Source of the DNA: JACPPO01 sp965262505
Lineage (GTDB): Bacteria > Acidobacteriota > Vicinamibacteria > Vicinamibacterales > UBA2999
Length of the DNA stretch: 64,000 nucleotides
NCBI GenBank assembly: GCA_965262505.1
Contig: CBDHFM010000030.1
Span: forward strand, 806,001-870,000
Direction: 5' to 3'
The first letter of the stretch is position 1. Each line of letters opens with the position of its first letter. Of this stretch, positions 18,089 through 27,165 are shown in pieces. The position numbers and the translations under genes are program-made. The notes beneath the pieces are model-generated. The model was not told the origin of the DNA. It saw nothing but the letters and a program-made list of their open reading frames with translations, and made no database searches.

Positions 18089-18325
18089 TCGTGTCATCAC
18101 CGGCCTTCGTCCGCCAGCCCGAGGGGAACGGCTGCATCGAACGGTTCTTCCGCACCCTCAAGGAACAGCTGCTGTGGGTGCGCCACTTTACGGATGTCGA
18201 GGACTTGCAGCAGGCGCTGCGCACCTTCAAGGAGACCTAATAACCAGCAGTGGTTGATCGAGCGACTCGGCTTCCGCGCACCCGCCGTCGTCCGTCGCGC
18301 GGTTGCGCTCACCACGGCCGCGTGA
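18089..18325 (+). pseudogene. IS3-family integrase C-terminal remnant
   Basis: Starts directly at the IS-A right end and encodes ERFFRTLKEQLLW and DLQQALRTFKET, the end of an rve-type transposase core. An extra A after AGACCT shifts the frame; the other frame continues YNQQWLIERLGFRAP-like to the stop at 18323-18325. The catalytic Asp residues lie upstream and are missing. Dead fragment of an element that IS-A truncated. Confidence 0.7.
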
Positions 18326-18419
18326 ATACACTCACCCGGCTGTCCAAGAAATCCGTGGCGGTACAGAGTGAGTTTCGGCTTCTCGGTCAGGCCGAGGCAG
18401 TCGTAGGTGTCGCTCTGCA

Positions 18420-18532
18420 TAAACTCGCGTCGGCGTCCGCGCGGTCGGGGCGGGTGTCGCGGGCTTTGTACACCTCGCCCATGCCGCCAGCCCCGAGGGC
18501 GGAGACGATCTCATACGGACCAAGCCGAACGC
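18420..18532 (-). pseudogene. Ser/Thr protein kinase N-terminal shard
   Basis: The minus strand reads TPPGVRLGPYEIVSALGAGG followed by MGEVYKARDTR, the start of a PknB-type kinase with its glycine-rich ATP loop. A stop lies just upstream and the reading frame degenerates after about 30 residues. One of several kinase shards in the window. Confidence 0.7.
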
Positions 18533-18575
18533 CGGGGGGCGTTCATGGGCGAATCCCTCACTTGACAAGGCCAGT

Positions 18576-19166
18576 CTACGTGTTGCTCTCAGCGACCTCG
18601 GGACGAAGTAACTCGATCTCTTCGAGAAGCTTGTGGAGTTCAACCGTAAGAATCTCTCGGTCGCGCGCCTCGGACGCCAACTCCTGCTCCACTGTTTCGA
18701 CGTCCTTCGCTTCCTTGCGAGCCTGGCGTTCGGCGCGCCGATGCTTGTGCCGAAGCTCGGCAAGGCGGTCTGCCTTGTCCTTCGCTTCGGACGCGAGCTC
18801 AGCGCCACTCAGCGCTTGCTCGGCCGTGCGCAGCGCCTGGTGAGCCTCCTTCAGCTCCATGACCTCTTTCTTGTGTTGCTCCTCGAAGGCCTGAACCTCT
18901 TCAACCGAGATTTCAAGTTCCTCCTGCACACGCAACCTAAGCTCCTGTGCCCGGGACAATACTTGTTGCTCGAGCTCCTCCACCTTCGTCGCGGCTCGCC
19001 GGATGGAATTGGTGTATCGGGCCCTCCAGCGATGGCTTCGTCTCTTGGCGGCGCGGGCCTGCAGACGCCGCATGGAGCTAGCCAAACGCTGAATCTGTCG
19101 GGTCAGAACGTTTTTCTCCTGCAAGTCTCTGAAAAGGCGCCGTTCTCGTGGGTTGTGGGCTGACAT
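18576..19166 (-). CDS. Coiled-coil protein, function unknown
   Basis: About 196 residues, over half charged, with long heptad-like stretches (VEELEQQVLSRAQELRLRVQ, ELASEAKDKADRLAELRHKH). No signal peptide or membrane span. The start may be the ATG at 19166 (MSAHNPRERR) or a GTG at 19190. It stands alone between a kinase shard and IS-A fragments. The composition is unlike its IS neighbours and the frame is intact over 600 bp, so I call it a gene. A cytoplasmic scaffold or phage-type protein are both possible. Confidence 0.55.
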   Translation of the reverse strand: MSAHNPRERRLFRDLQEKNVLTRQIQRLASSMRRLQARAAKRRSHRWRARYTNSIRRAATKVEELEQQVLSRAQELRLRVQEELEISVEEVQAFEEQHKKEVMELKEAHQALRTAEQALSGAELASEAKDKADRLAELRHKHRRAERQARKEAKDVETVEQELASEARDREILTVELHKLLEEIELLRPEVAESNT

Positions 19167-19249
19167 TTCGTCCGAAGCTAACGTGGACACCGAGCCCTGT
19201 CAAGGTGACGAACAATTAGCTCGCCGACGCCGTAGTGTGCGAAAACACC

Positions 19250-19824
19250 GGCGTTGTTGTACGAATCCTCACTGGCCCGCACGATGCCCACCGACAGGAT
19301 TCTCACCTGCCGATGCGATACGACACTGGTCGGCCCAGGGCGGTCATCCGATTGAGGATTTCGCAGCCGAGGACTACCTCACTCCCCTGCCCAGCTGAAC
19401 TTCGGGCGCGAAGGCCATCTCCGATGATGGACTTGTAGCGGAAGAACGCATTCTCCACCCGGCCCTGACGATGGTACCCTGACACCTTCTTCCAACGGCG
19501 CCGGCCGAGCTGCTTCACCAACGTGATCGTCCGATCCCGCGCGGGCGACCGCGGGCCGTGGCCAGAGACGTTCGCCGTCCTGGCCGGTGGGACGACGACC
19601 GTCGCACCCCGCGCCCCCGCCGTTTCGTAGACGGCGACCGTGTCATAGGCGGCGTCAGCGGTGACGCGCACGAGAGGGCCCTCGACCGCAGTGAGCAGAT
19701 CGAGGGCGGTGGTCGCATCATCACCCGTCTCCTCGGTCAACGTGTGGACAAGGATCACGCCTGACTGATCGACGCCAAGGTGGAGTTTCCTCCAGCCACG
19801 CTTGCCGCAGCCACCGTGTTTCGC
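19250..19824 (-). mobile_element. IS-A copy 3, left part only
   Basis: Begins with the left end GGCGTTGTTGTACGAA at 19250 and carries the 3' part of a transposase gene (19303-19824; about 174 codons, from AKHGGCGKRGWRKLHLG to the usual end SYRIGR). It is cut at 19824 by the left end of another IS-A copy. The 5' half of the transposase and the right end are missing. Confidence 0.82.
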
Positions 19825-20303
19825 GGCGTTGTTGCACGAATCGTCCCTGGCCCGCACGATACCCACCGACAGGATCCTCACCGACCGATGCGATATGACA
19901 CTGGTCGGCCGAGCTCGGTCATCCGATTGAGGATCTCACAGCCGAGGACGACCTCACTCCCCTGTCCAGCTGGACTCCGGGCGCGAAGGCCATCGCCGAT
20001 GATGGACTTGTAGCGGAAGAACGTGTTCTCCACCCGGCCCTGACGATGGTACCCTGACGCCTTCTGCCACTGGCGCCGTCCGAGCGTCTTCACCCACGTG
20101 ATCGTCCGATCCCGCGCGGGCGACCGCGGACCGTGCCCAGAGACGTTCGCCGTCCTGGCCGGTGGGATGACGACTGTCGCCCCACGCGCCGTCGCGGTCT
20201 CGTAAACGGCGACCGTGTCATAGGCGGCGTCAGCGGTGATGCGCACGAGAGGACCATCGACCGCGTTGAGCAGATCGAGGGCGGTGGTCGCATCATCCCC
20301 CGT
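19825..20303 (-). mobile_element. IS-A copy 4, left part only, inserted in copy 3
   Basis: A fresh left end GGCGTTGTTGCACGAA at 19825 lies inside the transposase of copy 3. The transposase 3' part (19878-20303) includes ITADAAYDT and YHRQGRVENTFFRYKSI. Similarity to IS-A stops at 20303, where an AT-rich sequence leading to an integrase gene begins, so this junction may be the edge of an integrated element. Confidence 0.8.
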
Positions 20304-20395
20304 ATCTCATATTCCGACACTGTCCACTGACAGCCGATGACATCCACAAATATTTGTATTTACGATAGTTAAATAGCATTATCCTGTCCCATACG

Positions 20396-20410
20396 TTCCG
20401 ATCGCATCCG
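20396..20410 (+). repeat. 15-mer TTCCGATCGCATCCG shared upstream of two integrases
   Basis: TTCCGATCGCATCCG lies 44 bp before the integrase start at 20455. The same word with one change (TTCCGCTCGCATCCG) lies 49 bp before the second integrase, at 34076-34090 on the other strand. A TATAAT at 20424-20429 lies between it and the gene. It could be an integrase arm site, an operator or part of att. Confidence 0.4.
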
Positions 20411-20454
20411 CCTGATTCCGATTTATAATGGTGGGAGTAAAGAGGTGAATGAAA

Positions 20455-21678
20455 ATGGTGGATGCGACGCGAATCACCCCTGGGCGCAAGCACGGGAAGC
20501 ACCCGGAGAAGGCATTGAGCGCGGCCTTTGTCCGCACGGTGACACGGCCGGGGCGGTACTGCGACGGGCAGGGGCTGTACGTGCTGGTGCTGCCGACCGG
20601 GGCCCGCTGTTGGGTGCAACGCCTGTTGATCAAGGGCCGCCGCCGGGAACTTGGGCTCGGCGGCTACCCTCTCGTGTCGCTGGCCGAGGCCCGCGAGATA
20701 GCGTTCGCCCAGCGTAAGGTGGCGCGGGCGGGCGGGGACCCGCTGGCCAGCAGACGGAGAGCACACGGGCAGCTCACGTTCGAGGCGGCCGCCGCCCGTG
20801 TGCTGGAGCAGCAGCGCCCCGGCTGGCGAAATGCCAAGCACGCGCTGGACTGGCCGCGCAGTCTGCGCGCCTACGCGTTCCCGCGCATTGGCGCGGTGCC
20901 GGTCTCCGAGGTCACCACCGCCGAGGTGTTGGCGATCCTCACCCCCATCTGGCACACGAAGCCCGCAACCGCCCGGCGCGTGCGACAACGGATCGGCGCC
21001 GTGATGAAGTGGGCGGTCGCGATGGGCTACCGGCCGGACAACCCGGCGGGCGATGTCCTGGGGCAGGCCCTTAGCCGGCAGCAATCCATCGTTCAACACA
21101 TGCAAGCGTTGCCCCACGGCGAGGTCGCGGACGCCCTCACAACCGTCTGGGCATCCAAGGCGTCGGTCACCACCAAGCAGGCGTTCGAGTTTCTGGTGTT
21201 GACGGGGGCGCGGTCCGGCGAAGTGCGCTTGGCGACGTGGAACGAGATGGACCTTGACGAGCGTGTGTGGACCATCCCCGCCGCGCGGATGAAGGCGAAG
21301 CGCGATCACCGGGTCCCGCTCTCTGCGCGCGCCATGGCGGTTCTCACTGACGCGGGTGGACGACACGAGGGGACCAGCCTAGTGTTCCCCAACCCGCGTG
21401 GGAAGCCGCTCTCCGACAAGAGGCTGAGCAAGCTGATCAAAGAACTCGGCATCGCCGCCGTGCCGCATGGGTTCCGGTCGAGCTTCCGGGACTGGGCGGC
21501 AGAGCACACGAATACGCCGCGTGAGGTGGTCGAAGCCGCGCTCGCCCATACAGTGCGCAACCCGACGGAGGCGGCCTACGCGCGGTCGGATCTGTTCGCG
21601 CGCCGCCGCCGGTTGATGGACGACTGGGCGAACTACCTCCATAGAACGCGTGGACAGGTGATACCACTCCGCCGGTGA
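20455..21678 (+). CDS. P4-type tyrosine integrase (DUF4102 arm-binding domain), copy 1
   Basis: 407 residues. The start at 20455 is chosen because AGAGGTG lies 7 nt upstream; the ATG at 20449 is too close. The N-terminus (CDGQGLYVLVLPTGARCWVQ, LGLGGYPLVSLAEAR) is the arm-binding DUF4102 domain, then a core-binding domain, then the catalytic domain with Arg in LTGARSGEVRLATW, HGFRSSFRDWA, HTVRN and the nucleophile Tyr in AAYARSDLF. All catalytic residues are present. Very similar to the integrase at 32758-34026, which points the opposite way. Such enzymes integrate islands and satellites, often at tRNA genes, but no tRNA is visible nearby. Confidence 0.93.
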   Translation: MVDATRITPGRKHGKHPEKALSAAFVRTVTRPGRYCDGQGLYVLVLPTGARCWVQRLLIKGRRRELGLGGYPLVSLAEAREIAFAQRKVARAGGDPLASRRRAHGQLTFEAAAARVLEQQRPGWRNAKHALDWPRSLRAYAFPRIGAVPVSEVTTAEVLAILTPIWHTKPATARRVRQRIGAVMKWAVAMGYRPDNPAGDVLGQALSRQQSIVQHMQALPHGEVADALTTVWASKASVTTKQAFEFLVLTGARSGEVRLATWNEMDLDERVWTIPAARMKAKRDHRVPLSARAMAVLTDAGGRHEGTSLVFPNPRGKPLSDKRLSKLIKELGIAAVPHGFRSSFRDWAAEHTNTPREVVEAALAHTVRNPTEAAYARSDLFARRRRLMDDWANYLHRTRGQVIPLRR

Positions 21679-21724
21679 CAGTGCGTTGACCACACGTCGG
21701 AAATCTGCGGGCGCTGCTGCTTCA

Positions 21725-23390
21725 GCCCGGATTTCCGATTGGCTGTGGTACTTTTGCCCATGCGATCAGTCGTCACGCCTTGATTTTCGCGGGTTTCTCG
21801 AGAGAAACCAGGCCACGGAGGGTGACACCCAGTGGGTGAATTACAAACCGCGCCCTTTCAGTTCACGTTCAACAGGTTTCTGAAGGTCGCGTTTCAGGGG
21901 TCGCGCATCACCTCCGACGCCGGCTTGATTCTGGTGCGTGAGTTGGATGAGCGTCTTGGCCTTGCGGGGCTCATCGCCGCGCACCTGCGCGATTCCCGCC
22001 ACGGACGGAACACGCAGTTCCGGTTACCCGATCTCCTGCGGCAGTCGGTGTACAGCCGCTTGGCGGGCTACGAAGACCTCAACGACGCGCAGCGTCTCTC
22101 GACCGATCCGACGTTTCGTCTGATCGGATCGCCGACGCGGTGGGACCGGAGTGCGGCCCTAACCTCCACGCTCCATTGGTTCGAGACCGAGCTGCTGACC
22201 CGTGAAGAGAACCTCGTCGGGTTGATGGCCGTGAATCGCGACTTGGTCGGACAGGCTGAGACGTTCGACCACGCCGATCGTGTCGTGCTCGACATGGACT
22301 CCAGCGAGAGCCCGGTGCATGGGCAGCAGGAAGGCAGTGCCTACAACGGGCACTTCGAGACGGTCTGCTATCACCCGCTGTTTCTGTTCAATGACGACGG
22401 GGACTGCCTGGCGGCCAAGCTACGACCGGGCAACGTCTCCAGCGCGGACGACTGGGACGAGCTGCTGGTGCCGGAGATTGAACGGCAGCAGGCGCAGGGC
22501 AAACGCGTGGCCTTCCGCGCCGACGCCGCCTTCGCGCGGCCGGCGATCTACGAGGCGCTGGAGGCACGCGGCGTCCAGTAAGCGATCCGGATACCCGCGA
22601 ACAAGAGCTTGGAGCGAGAGATCGAGGACATCCTGTTTCGTCCGGCGGGACGGCCAAGCCACACGCCATTGGTCCGGTACAAGAGTGTCCGCTATCAGGC
22701 GGACAGCTGGACCACGCCCCGACGGGTCGTGGCAAAAGTCGAGCACCACGTCGGCGAGCTGTTCCCGCGCGTCGGCGTCATCGTCACGAATCTCCCGCTC
22801 CAGCATCGTGCCGTCGTGCGGTTTTACAATAAGCGCGGGACGGCGGAGCAATGGATCAAGGAAGGCAAGCAGGCCGCGCATTGGACGCGCCTGTCGTGTC
22901 ATCGGTACCGGGCGAACGAGGTCCGCTTGCAACTGAGCGTACTGGCCTACAACCTCGGGAACCTCTGGCGGCGGCTGGTGCTCCCGAAGCGGATCGACAC
23001 CTGGTCGCTGACCAGTCTCCAGCAGCGCCTTGTCAAGACGGGTGGCCGGCTGGTGAAACACGCGCGCTATTACTGGCTGCTGCTGGCGGAGAGTCACTTG
23101 ACCCGACACCTGTTCGGGGCGATGCTTCAGAGGATCTGGGCGCTACCGGTCCCGGCAGGTTGACGCGCGGCGAGTGCAAGGACGCTGGCTTGGCAACGCG
23201 AGGACACAAGCGAGGAGCGGTGTCTAAGGAATGCCTTGGAAGCACGGACCTCCAGCCCGCTGCACGTCAGCGCGGGCTGAGTGACGGCCTCAGAGCCTGG
23301 ACGATGTGCGATGAAGAAGATTCTCGTGAGCGCTGCGGCTTTCGGATGTATAAGCGGTCCATCTTGGGCGGGCAAAACGGAAATCCCGGC
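21725..23390 (+). mobile_element. IS1380-family element
   Basis: 1,666 bp, the usual IS1380 length. Ends: GCCCGGATTTCCG (21725-21737) and CGGAAATCCCGGC (23378-23390), inverted with one mismatch. One transposase gene on the plus strand carries an in-frame stop. I cannot confirm the 4-bp target duplication expected for the family (TTCA left, TTGA right). A right-end fragment of another copy is at 42782-43061 and an internal fragment at 45236-45300. Confidence 0.85.
21832..23163 (+). pseudogene. IS1380 transposase with a premature stop
   Basis: The GTG start (VGELQTAPFQFTF) follows GGAGG. The frame is collinear from 21832 to 23163, about 443 codons, full length for the family. One TAA at 22579-22581 lies between EARGVQ and AIRIPANKSLERE; relatives have Tyr here (QYAIRIP), so a TAC/TAT to TAA change explains it. 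Other motifs remain: VLDMDSSESPVHG, FRADAAFA, YNKRGTAEQWIKEGK. Without suppression the element cannot move by itself. Confidence 0.85.
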
Positions 23391-23393
23391 TTG

Positions 23394-23498
23394 ATGCTCA
23401 AGGAAGACGCGAGTTCTCAAGACACGTCAACGGAGCCCTATTTCATTGTCGTCCAGAACTGGTTCGAGGAACTGCGGCGGCTGGTGCCGACGGAGTAG
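23394..23498 (+). pseudogene. C-terminal shard of a kinase/TolB-type protein
   Basis: Directly after the IS1380 end the frame reads MLKEDASSQDTS then PYFIVVQNWFEELRRLVPTE and stops. Endings of the type VVQNWFEELxRLVP are, from memory, common at the end of acidobacterial kinase-TolB proteins. The bulk of the gene is missing, replaced or displaced by the IS. Confidence 0.5.
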
Positions 23499-23510
23499 GT
23501 TGCGTGAGGC

Positions 23511-23583
23511 GATGGGGGAGGTGTATCGGGCGGCGGAATACGAAGCTGAAGCGTCAGGTCGCCGTCAAGGTGTTGCTGGAGTG
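23511..23583 (+). pseudogene. Ser/Thr kinase glycine-loop shard
   Basis: GATGGGGGAGGTGTATCGGG encodes MGEVYRA; after a one-base slip, TKLKRQVAVKVLLE (kinase beta-strand 3 with the VAVKV lysine) follows, then a stop. Only about 25 codons of a PknB-type kinase remain. Confidence 0.65.
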
Positions 23584-23667
23584 AGCCGCTGGAGAAATAC
23601 AACAAGACAATCGAATGGACGTTCGTAGGTTGTGGGCGAGTACGCCTCATCTCGGAGGGTGCGATCG

Positions 23668-25176
23668 ATGCAGAACCAAGACACACTCAAGATTCGCAGT
23701 CTATTAGTTGCAATAGGTTCTATAGCGCTTCTTAGCTCAGCGAGCACCTATGAAGCCTTTCACGGACCCACGGAGGTGATCTACTCCGATCCCGAGAAGA
23801 CCGCCAGCGGGTATCTTCTGTTCTCGGCTTTGCCGGAAGTGGACGCACACGAATATACCTATCTCGTCGATACAGACGGCAGCGTAGTCCACAAATGGAA
23901 AACGATCACGCCGGAGTATGGGGGGCGGGGTTATTCCATGGAGAAGACGGCTCGGTTGACCGAGACCGGGAGCCTCATTCAAGGATTGAGTACAGCCGGT
24001 CATGTGTACGAGGGTGAGCGGGTACTGCAGGAGCTCGACTGGGAGGGAAACCTCGTCTGGGACTTCAGTGACCCTCGCGAGGGTTACCTCTACCACCACA
24101 ACTTCAAAAGGATTTGGAATAACCATCTCAATGACTGGACGATCATCTTCACCTCGCGGTTTCCGATGACTCAGGAGCAGGCAGTGGCGGCCGGTGCCGA
24201 CCCCTCAGTTGACTGGAATGCCGCCCCCGATGGGGTCGTCGAGGTTGATATGGGTGGCAATATCGTCTGGGAGTGGTGGACCTTGGATCATGTCGTTCAA
24301 GACAAGAATCCGGCGTGGCCCAATTACGGTGTCCTGGCCGAGCACCCGGAGAGGTTCGATCTCAATTGGGGCGGCGGGTTGCGAGGTGACTTCACGCACC
24401 AGAATGCGCTCGACTACAACCAGACGCTCGATCAGATCGTGGTGAACAACGACCGGATGAGCGAGCTCTATGTCATCGATCACGGAGGCTCGTTTGTCGT
24501 GGGAGATTTCGAGACCAGCAAGGCGCTGGCGGCTGGGCCCAAGGGAGATATCATTTTTCGCTGGGGAAACCCGAGTCTCTATGACTCCGGTGAGGGCCCC
24601 AGCTTCAACGCAGACGGTAATAGAACCTCCGAAGGAGACCAGCGGCTGTTCCATCATCATGATACCCAGTGGATCAAAGCGGGTCTGCAGGGAGCGGGTA
24701 ATTTCTTGATATTCGAGAACGGTTCACGACGCGCGGGCGTGCACCGTTCAGAGCTCCTCGAGATCAATCCTTACGCCGGCGCTTATCCGAACGCGCCGTA
24801 TCGGTCAGAACTAGCGGCGGGCGGACCTGCGAAGCAGGTGGTTTGGAGTTTCACATCCCGCGAGCCCAATAGCTTCTCGAGCCGCAATATCTCAGGCGTT
24901 CAGCGTTTAGCGAACGGGAATACGCTCGGAGTAGCTGGTCGACACGGACACGCGTTTCAAGTAACGCCTGACGGTGAAGTGGTCTGGGAATACATCGTGC
25001 CGATCATAAGGGGTGTGCCGGAGGATGCAGATCTCGACGACATCTACAAGGCAGCTATATCCGACGCTGATGACAACTCCGTTTTTACGGCCCACTGGAT
25101 CCCGCTGGATCACCCGGGACTTGTCGGCAAGGACCTCACACCGCAAGGCAAGATCACCGATATCCTGACGCAGTGA
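23668..25176 (+). CDS. Arylsulfotransferase (ASST)-like secreted protein
   Basis: 502 residues. The ATG at 23668 follows GGAGGG by about 8 nt. A hydrophobic N-terminus (LLVAIGSIALLSSAS) suggests export. The body is a beta-propeller-like series of blades, with VDTDGSVVHKW, ELDWEGNLVWDF, VEVDMGGNIVWEWW and VTPDGEVVWEY as recognisable repeats, plus HHHDTQW and HGHAFQV, as in ASST-family proteins. ASST enzymes transfer sulfate between phenolic compounds; several homologues have unknown substrates. Third-position GC is visibly lower than in most neighbours, as in the following amidase gene, suggesting joint acquisition. Kinase shards flank it on both sides. Confidence 0.78.
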   Translation: MQNQDTLKIRSLLVAIGSIALLSSASTYEAFHGPTEVIYSDPEKTASGYLLFSALPEVDAHEYTYLVDTDGSVVHKWKTITPEYGGRGYSMEKTARLTETGSLIQGLSTAGHVYEGERVLQELDWEGNLVWDFSDPREGYLYHHNFKRIWNNHLNDWTIIFTSRFPMTQEQAVAAGADPSVDWNAAPDGVVEVDMGGNIVWEWWTLDHVVQDKNPAWPNYGVLAEHPERFDLNWGGGLRGDFTHQNALDYNQTLDQIVVNNDRMSELYVIDHGGSFVVGDFETSKALAAGPKGDIIFRWGNPSLYDSGEGPSFNADGNRTSEGDQRLFHHHDTQWIKAGLQGAGNFLIFENGSRRAGVHRSELLEINPYAGAYPNAPYRSELAAGGPAKQVVWSFTSREPNSFSSRNISGVQRLANGNTLGVAGRHGHAFQVTPDGEVVWEYIVPIIRGVPEDADLDDIYKAAISDADDNSVFTAHWIPLDHPGLVGKDLTPQGKITDILTQ

Positions 25177-25194
25177 TCGTCCCGGGATCGGGTT

Positions 25195-25289
25195 GTCTCG
25201 ATCAAGGTGCTGGCGGAAGCCTTCGCCACGGACCCGGCGCGACTGGCCTGGTTCGAGCGAGAAGCCAAAGTCCTGGCTTCACTGAAGAC
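25195..25289 (+). pseudogene. Ser/Thr kinase N-lobe shard
   Basis: Encodes VVSIKVLAEAFATDPARLAW followed by FEREAKVLASLKT, the beta3 lysine and helix C region of PknB-type kinases (usually FEREAKVLASLNHPNI). It ends 14 bp before the amidase start codon. Confidence 0.7.
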
Positions 25290-25303
25290 GATAGGCGAAC
25301 GAT

Positions 25304-26836
25304 ATGAATCGACGAGAGTTTCTCAGCAATACAACGGGCCTGGGTTTAGCGTTGGCATTCCCAGCAGTCCGTTCAAGTAGGCTCTTGGGTGCGCAAGCGC
25401 CGGCCGACCTCACCGATTTGAGTGCGTCGCAACTGTCGGCTGCCGTCAGGCAAAGCCAAATCAGTTGTGTTGAGGTGATGCAGGCGTATCTGCAACGGAT
25501 TCACCGTTACAATCCCGTCTACAACGCCATCGTCAGCATGGTCGATGACGATGTGCTGATCGGACAAGCTGCACTCGCCGACCAGGCTTTGGCCAAGGGT
25601 GAGTACTGGGGCTGGATGCACGGTATGCCTCATGCAGTCAAAGATCTGGCCGATGTGGAAGGCTTCCCAACGAGCAGAGGTTCTCCAATATACGCAGGCA
25701 CTGTGGCGGGGCAAGACAGTTTCATGATCGGCAGGATTCGAAGCCAGGGCGCGATCTTTATCGGAAAAACCAACGTGCCTGAATTCGGTATGGGATCGCA
25801 GTCGTACAATCCGGTATTTGGTGCCACGGGCAGTGGATACGATCCGGCTCTTACAGCGGGCGGTAGCAGCGGTGGCGCTGCGTGTGGTCTCGCAACTCAC
25901 ATGCTGCCGGTTGCCGATGGCAGTGATTTCATGGGATCGCTTCGCAACCCCGGTGCATTCAACAACGTGATCGGCTACAGGCCCAGTCAGGGCAGGGTGC
26001 CGGGGGGCGGCGGAGGTGATCTGTTCTATCAGCAGATGTCCACCGGTGGCCCGATGGGACGAAACAGTGAAGATACGATTCGTCTGCTACACAGCGTTGC
26101 CGGCTATGATTCCGCCCAACCCTTGACCCTGAGAGATGAACTGCTGGCCTTTGAAGAGTTTCAGGCACCTGAGTTGTCGGGCCTCAAGATCGGGTGGATG
26201 GGAAGCTATGAGGGCTATCTCAACACCGAACCGGGCGTGCTCGAGCTCTGTGAGGCCAGCCTCGCCAGTCTCATCAAAGAGGGCGCGATCGTCGAGACCT
26301 GCAAGCCACAGTACGAAATGGACCGGCTCTGGCAGACGTGGTTGACCTTACGTCACTGGACGCGTCACGGGGCTAGGGCGCTCTACGACGACCCTGAATC
26401 TCGGAGGCTGCTGAAGCCCGAAGCGATCTGGGAGATCGAAGGCTCGTTCGAAACGTCGGGCGCAGATATTTACACGGCAGGAATTGCCCGTGCCGACTGG
26501 TTTCGCGCCTTGGGCGCTCTGTTCGACGAATACGATTTTCTGATTCTACCGACGTCTCAGGTGTTTCCCTTCTCCAAGGACATTCACTGGCCCGAGTCCA
26601 TCAACGGCGTTCAGATGGACACGTATCATCGCTGGATGGAGGTGGTCATAGGGGCGACGTTGGCCGGTCTCCCCGTGGTCAACGTGCCCGTTGGTTTTGA
26701 TCGGCAGGGCCGACCCATGGGGATGCAGGTCATGGGGCGTTTTGGGGACGACCAAAAGGTTCTGGAATTCTCCATGGCCTACGAACGGGTTACGGATCAC
26801 CTCGACAGACGACCAGACCTGATCGACCAAATCTAG
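25304..26836 (+). CDS. Amidase signature family hydrolase with Tat-like leader
   Basis: 510 residues. The N-terminus MNRREFLSNTTGLGLALAFP is a Tat-type signal (RREFL). Amidase-signature triad: Lys in HAVKDLADVEGF, first Ser in AGGSSGGAACG, nucleophile Ser in ADGSDFMGSLRNPGAFNN. Length is normal (460-520). It would hydrolyse an amide in the periplasm; the substrate is not predictable. No good ribosome site is visible. Base composition matches the ASST-like gene 127 bp upstream. Confidence 0.88.
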   Translation: MNRREFLSNTTGLGLALAFPAVRSSRLLGAQAPADLTDLSASQLSAAVRQSQISCVEVMQAYLQRIHRYNPVYNAIVSMVDDDVLIGQAALADQALAKGEYWGWMHGMPHAVKDLADVEGFPTSRGSPIYAGTVAGQDSFMIGRIRSQGAIFIGKTNVPEFGMGSQSYNPVFGATGSGYDPALTAGGSSGGAACGLATHMLPVADGSDFMGSLRNPGAFNNVIGYRPSQGRVPGGGGGDLFYQQMSTGGPMGRNSEDTIRLLHSVAGYDSAQPLTLRDELLAFEEFQAPELSGLKIGWMGSYEGYLNTEPGVLELCEASLASLIKEGAIVETCKPQYEMDRLWQTWLTLRHWTRHGARALYDDPESRRLLKPEAIWEIEGSFETSGADIYTAGIARADWFRALGALFDEYDFLILPTSQVFPFSKDIHWPESINGVQMDTYHRWMEVVIGATLAGLPVVNVPVGFDRQGRPMGMQVMGRFGDDQKVLEFSMAYERVTDHLDRRPDLIDQI

Positions 26837-26939
26837 ACCTCCGTCTCGCCCCTTGTCCTTGGCTCCCGCTGAGCGGCAGCTCGCAGTACGTATCTACAAA
26901 ACCCCGGTGGGGGCGCTCAAGTTCCTCAGCGGTTCGCCC

Positions 26940-26945
26940 TATAAT
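26940..26945 (+). promoter_or_regulatory. TATAAT -10 box before a kinase shard
   Basis: A perfect TATAAT lies 14 bp before the ATG of the kinase N-terminal shard. No convincing -35 is present at 16-18 bp. It could be the relict promoter of the lost kinase gene, giving a leaderless or short-leader transcript. Confidence 0.3.
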
Positions 26946-26959
26946 CAGGCCCGAGTCCA

Positions 26960-27082
26960 ATGGCCCTAGCGTCCGGCACCCGCCTCGGTCCGTATGCGAT
27001 CACCGCCTCGATCGGCGTGGGCGGGATGGGGGAGGTGTATCGGGCGACCGACACGAAGCTGAAGCGCGAGGCACGGAAGTAG
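26960..27082 (+). pseudogene. Ser/Thr protein kinase N-terminus, truncated
   Basis: An ATG opens MALASGTRLGPYAITASIGV followed by GGMGEVYRATDTKLKRE, a canonical PknB-type start with the ATP-binding loop, and stops after 40 codons. The kinase beta3 lysine and all later motifs are missing. Confidence 0.75.
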
Positions 27083-27108
27083 ACGAGATAATTGGGGAGG
27101 CCGAGAGC

Positions 27109-27165
27109 ATGCTGTCAAAAAGCCGGTGTTTACCTACAGCGCTCGTTTTATTCTTCGGGGTTCAG
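27109..27165 (+). pseudogene. Signal-peptide start of a lost secreted protein
   Basis: GGGGAGG is spaced correctly before the ATG, which opens MLSKSRCLPTALVLFFGVQS and then runs into the IS-B terminal repeat (GCGTTGGCGCACGG, from about 27166). Start signal and leader look genuine; the mature part was removed by the insertion. Confidence 0.5.

Noticed and set aside
21721..23394. 4-bp target duplication for IS1380 (TTCA / TTGA)
   Set aside because: Three of four bases match but the ends can be placed with 1-2 bp uncertainty, so it is not reliable.
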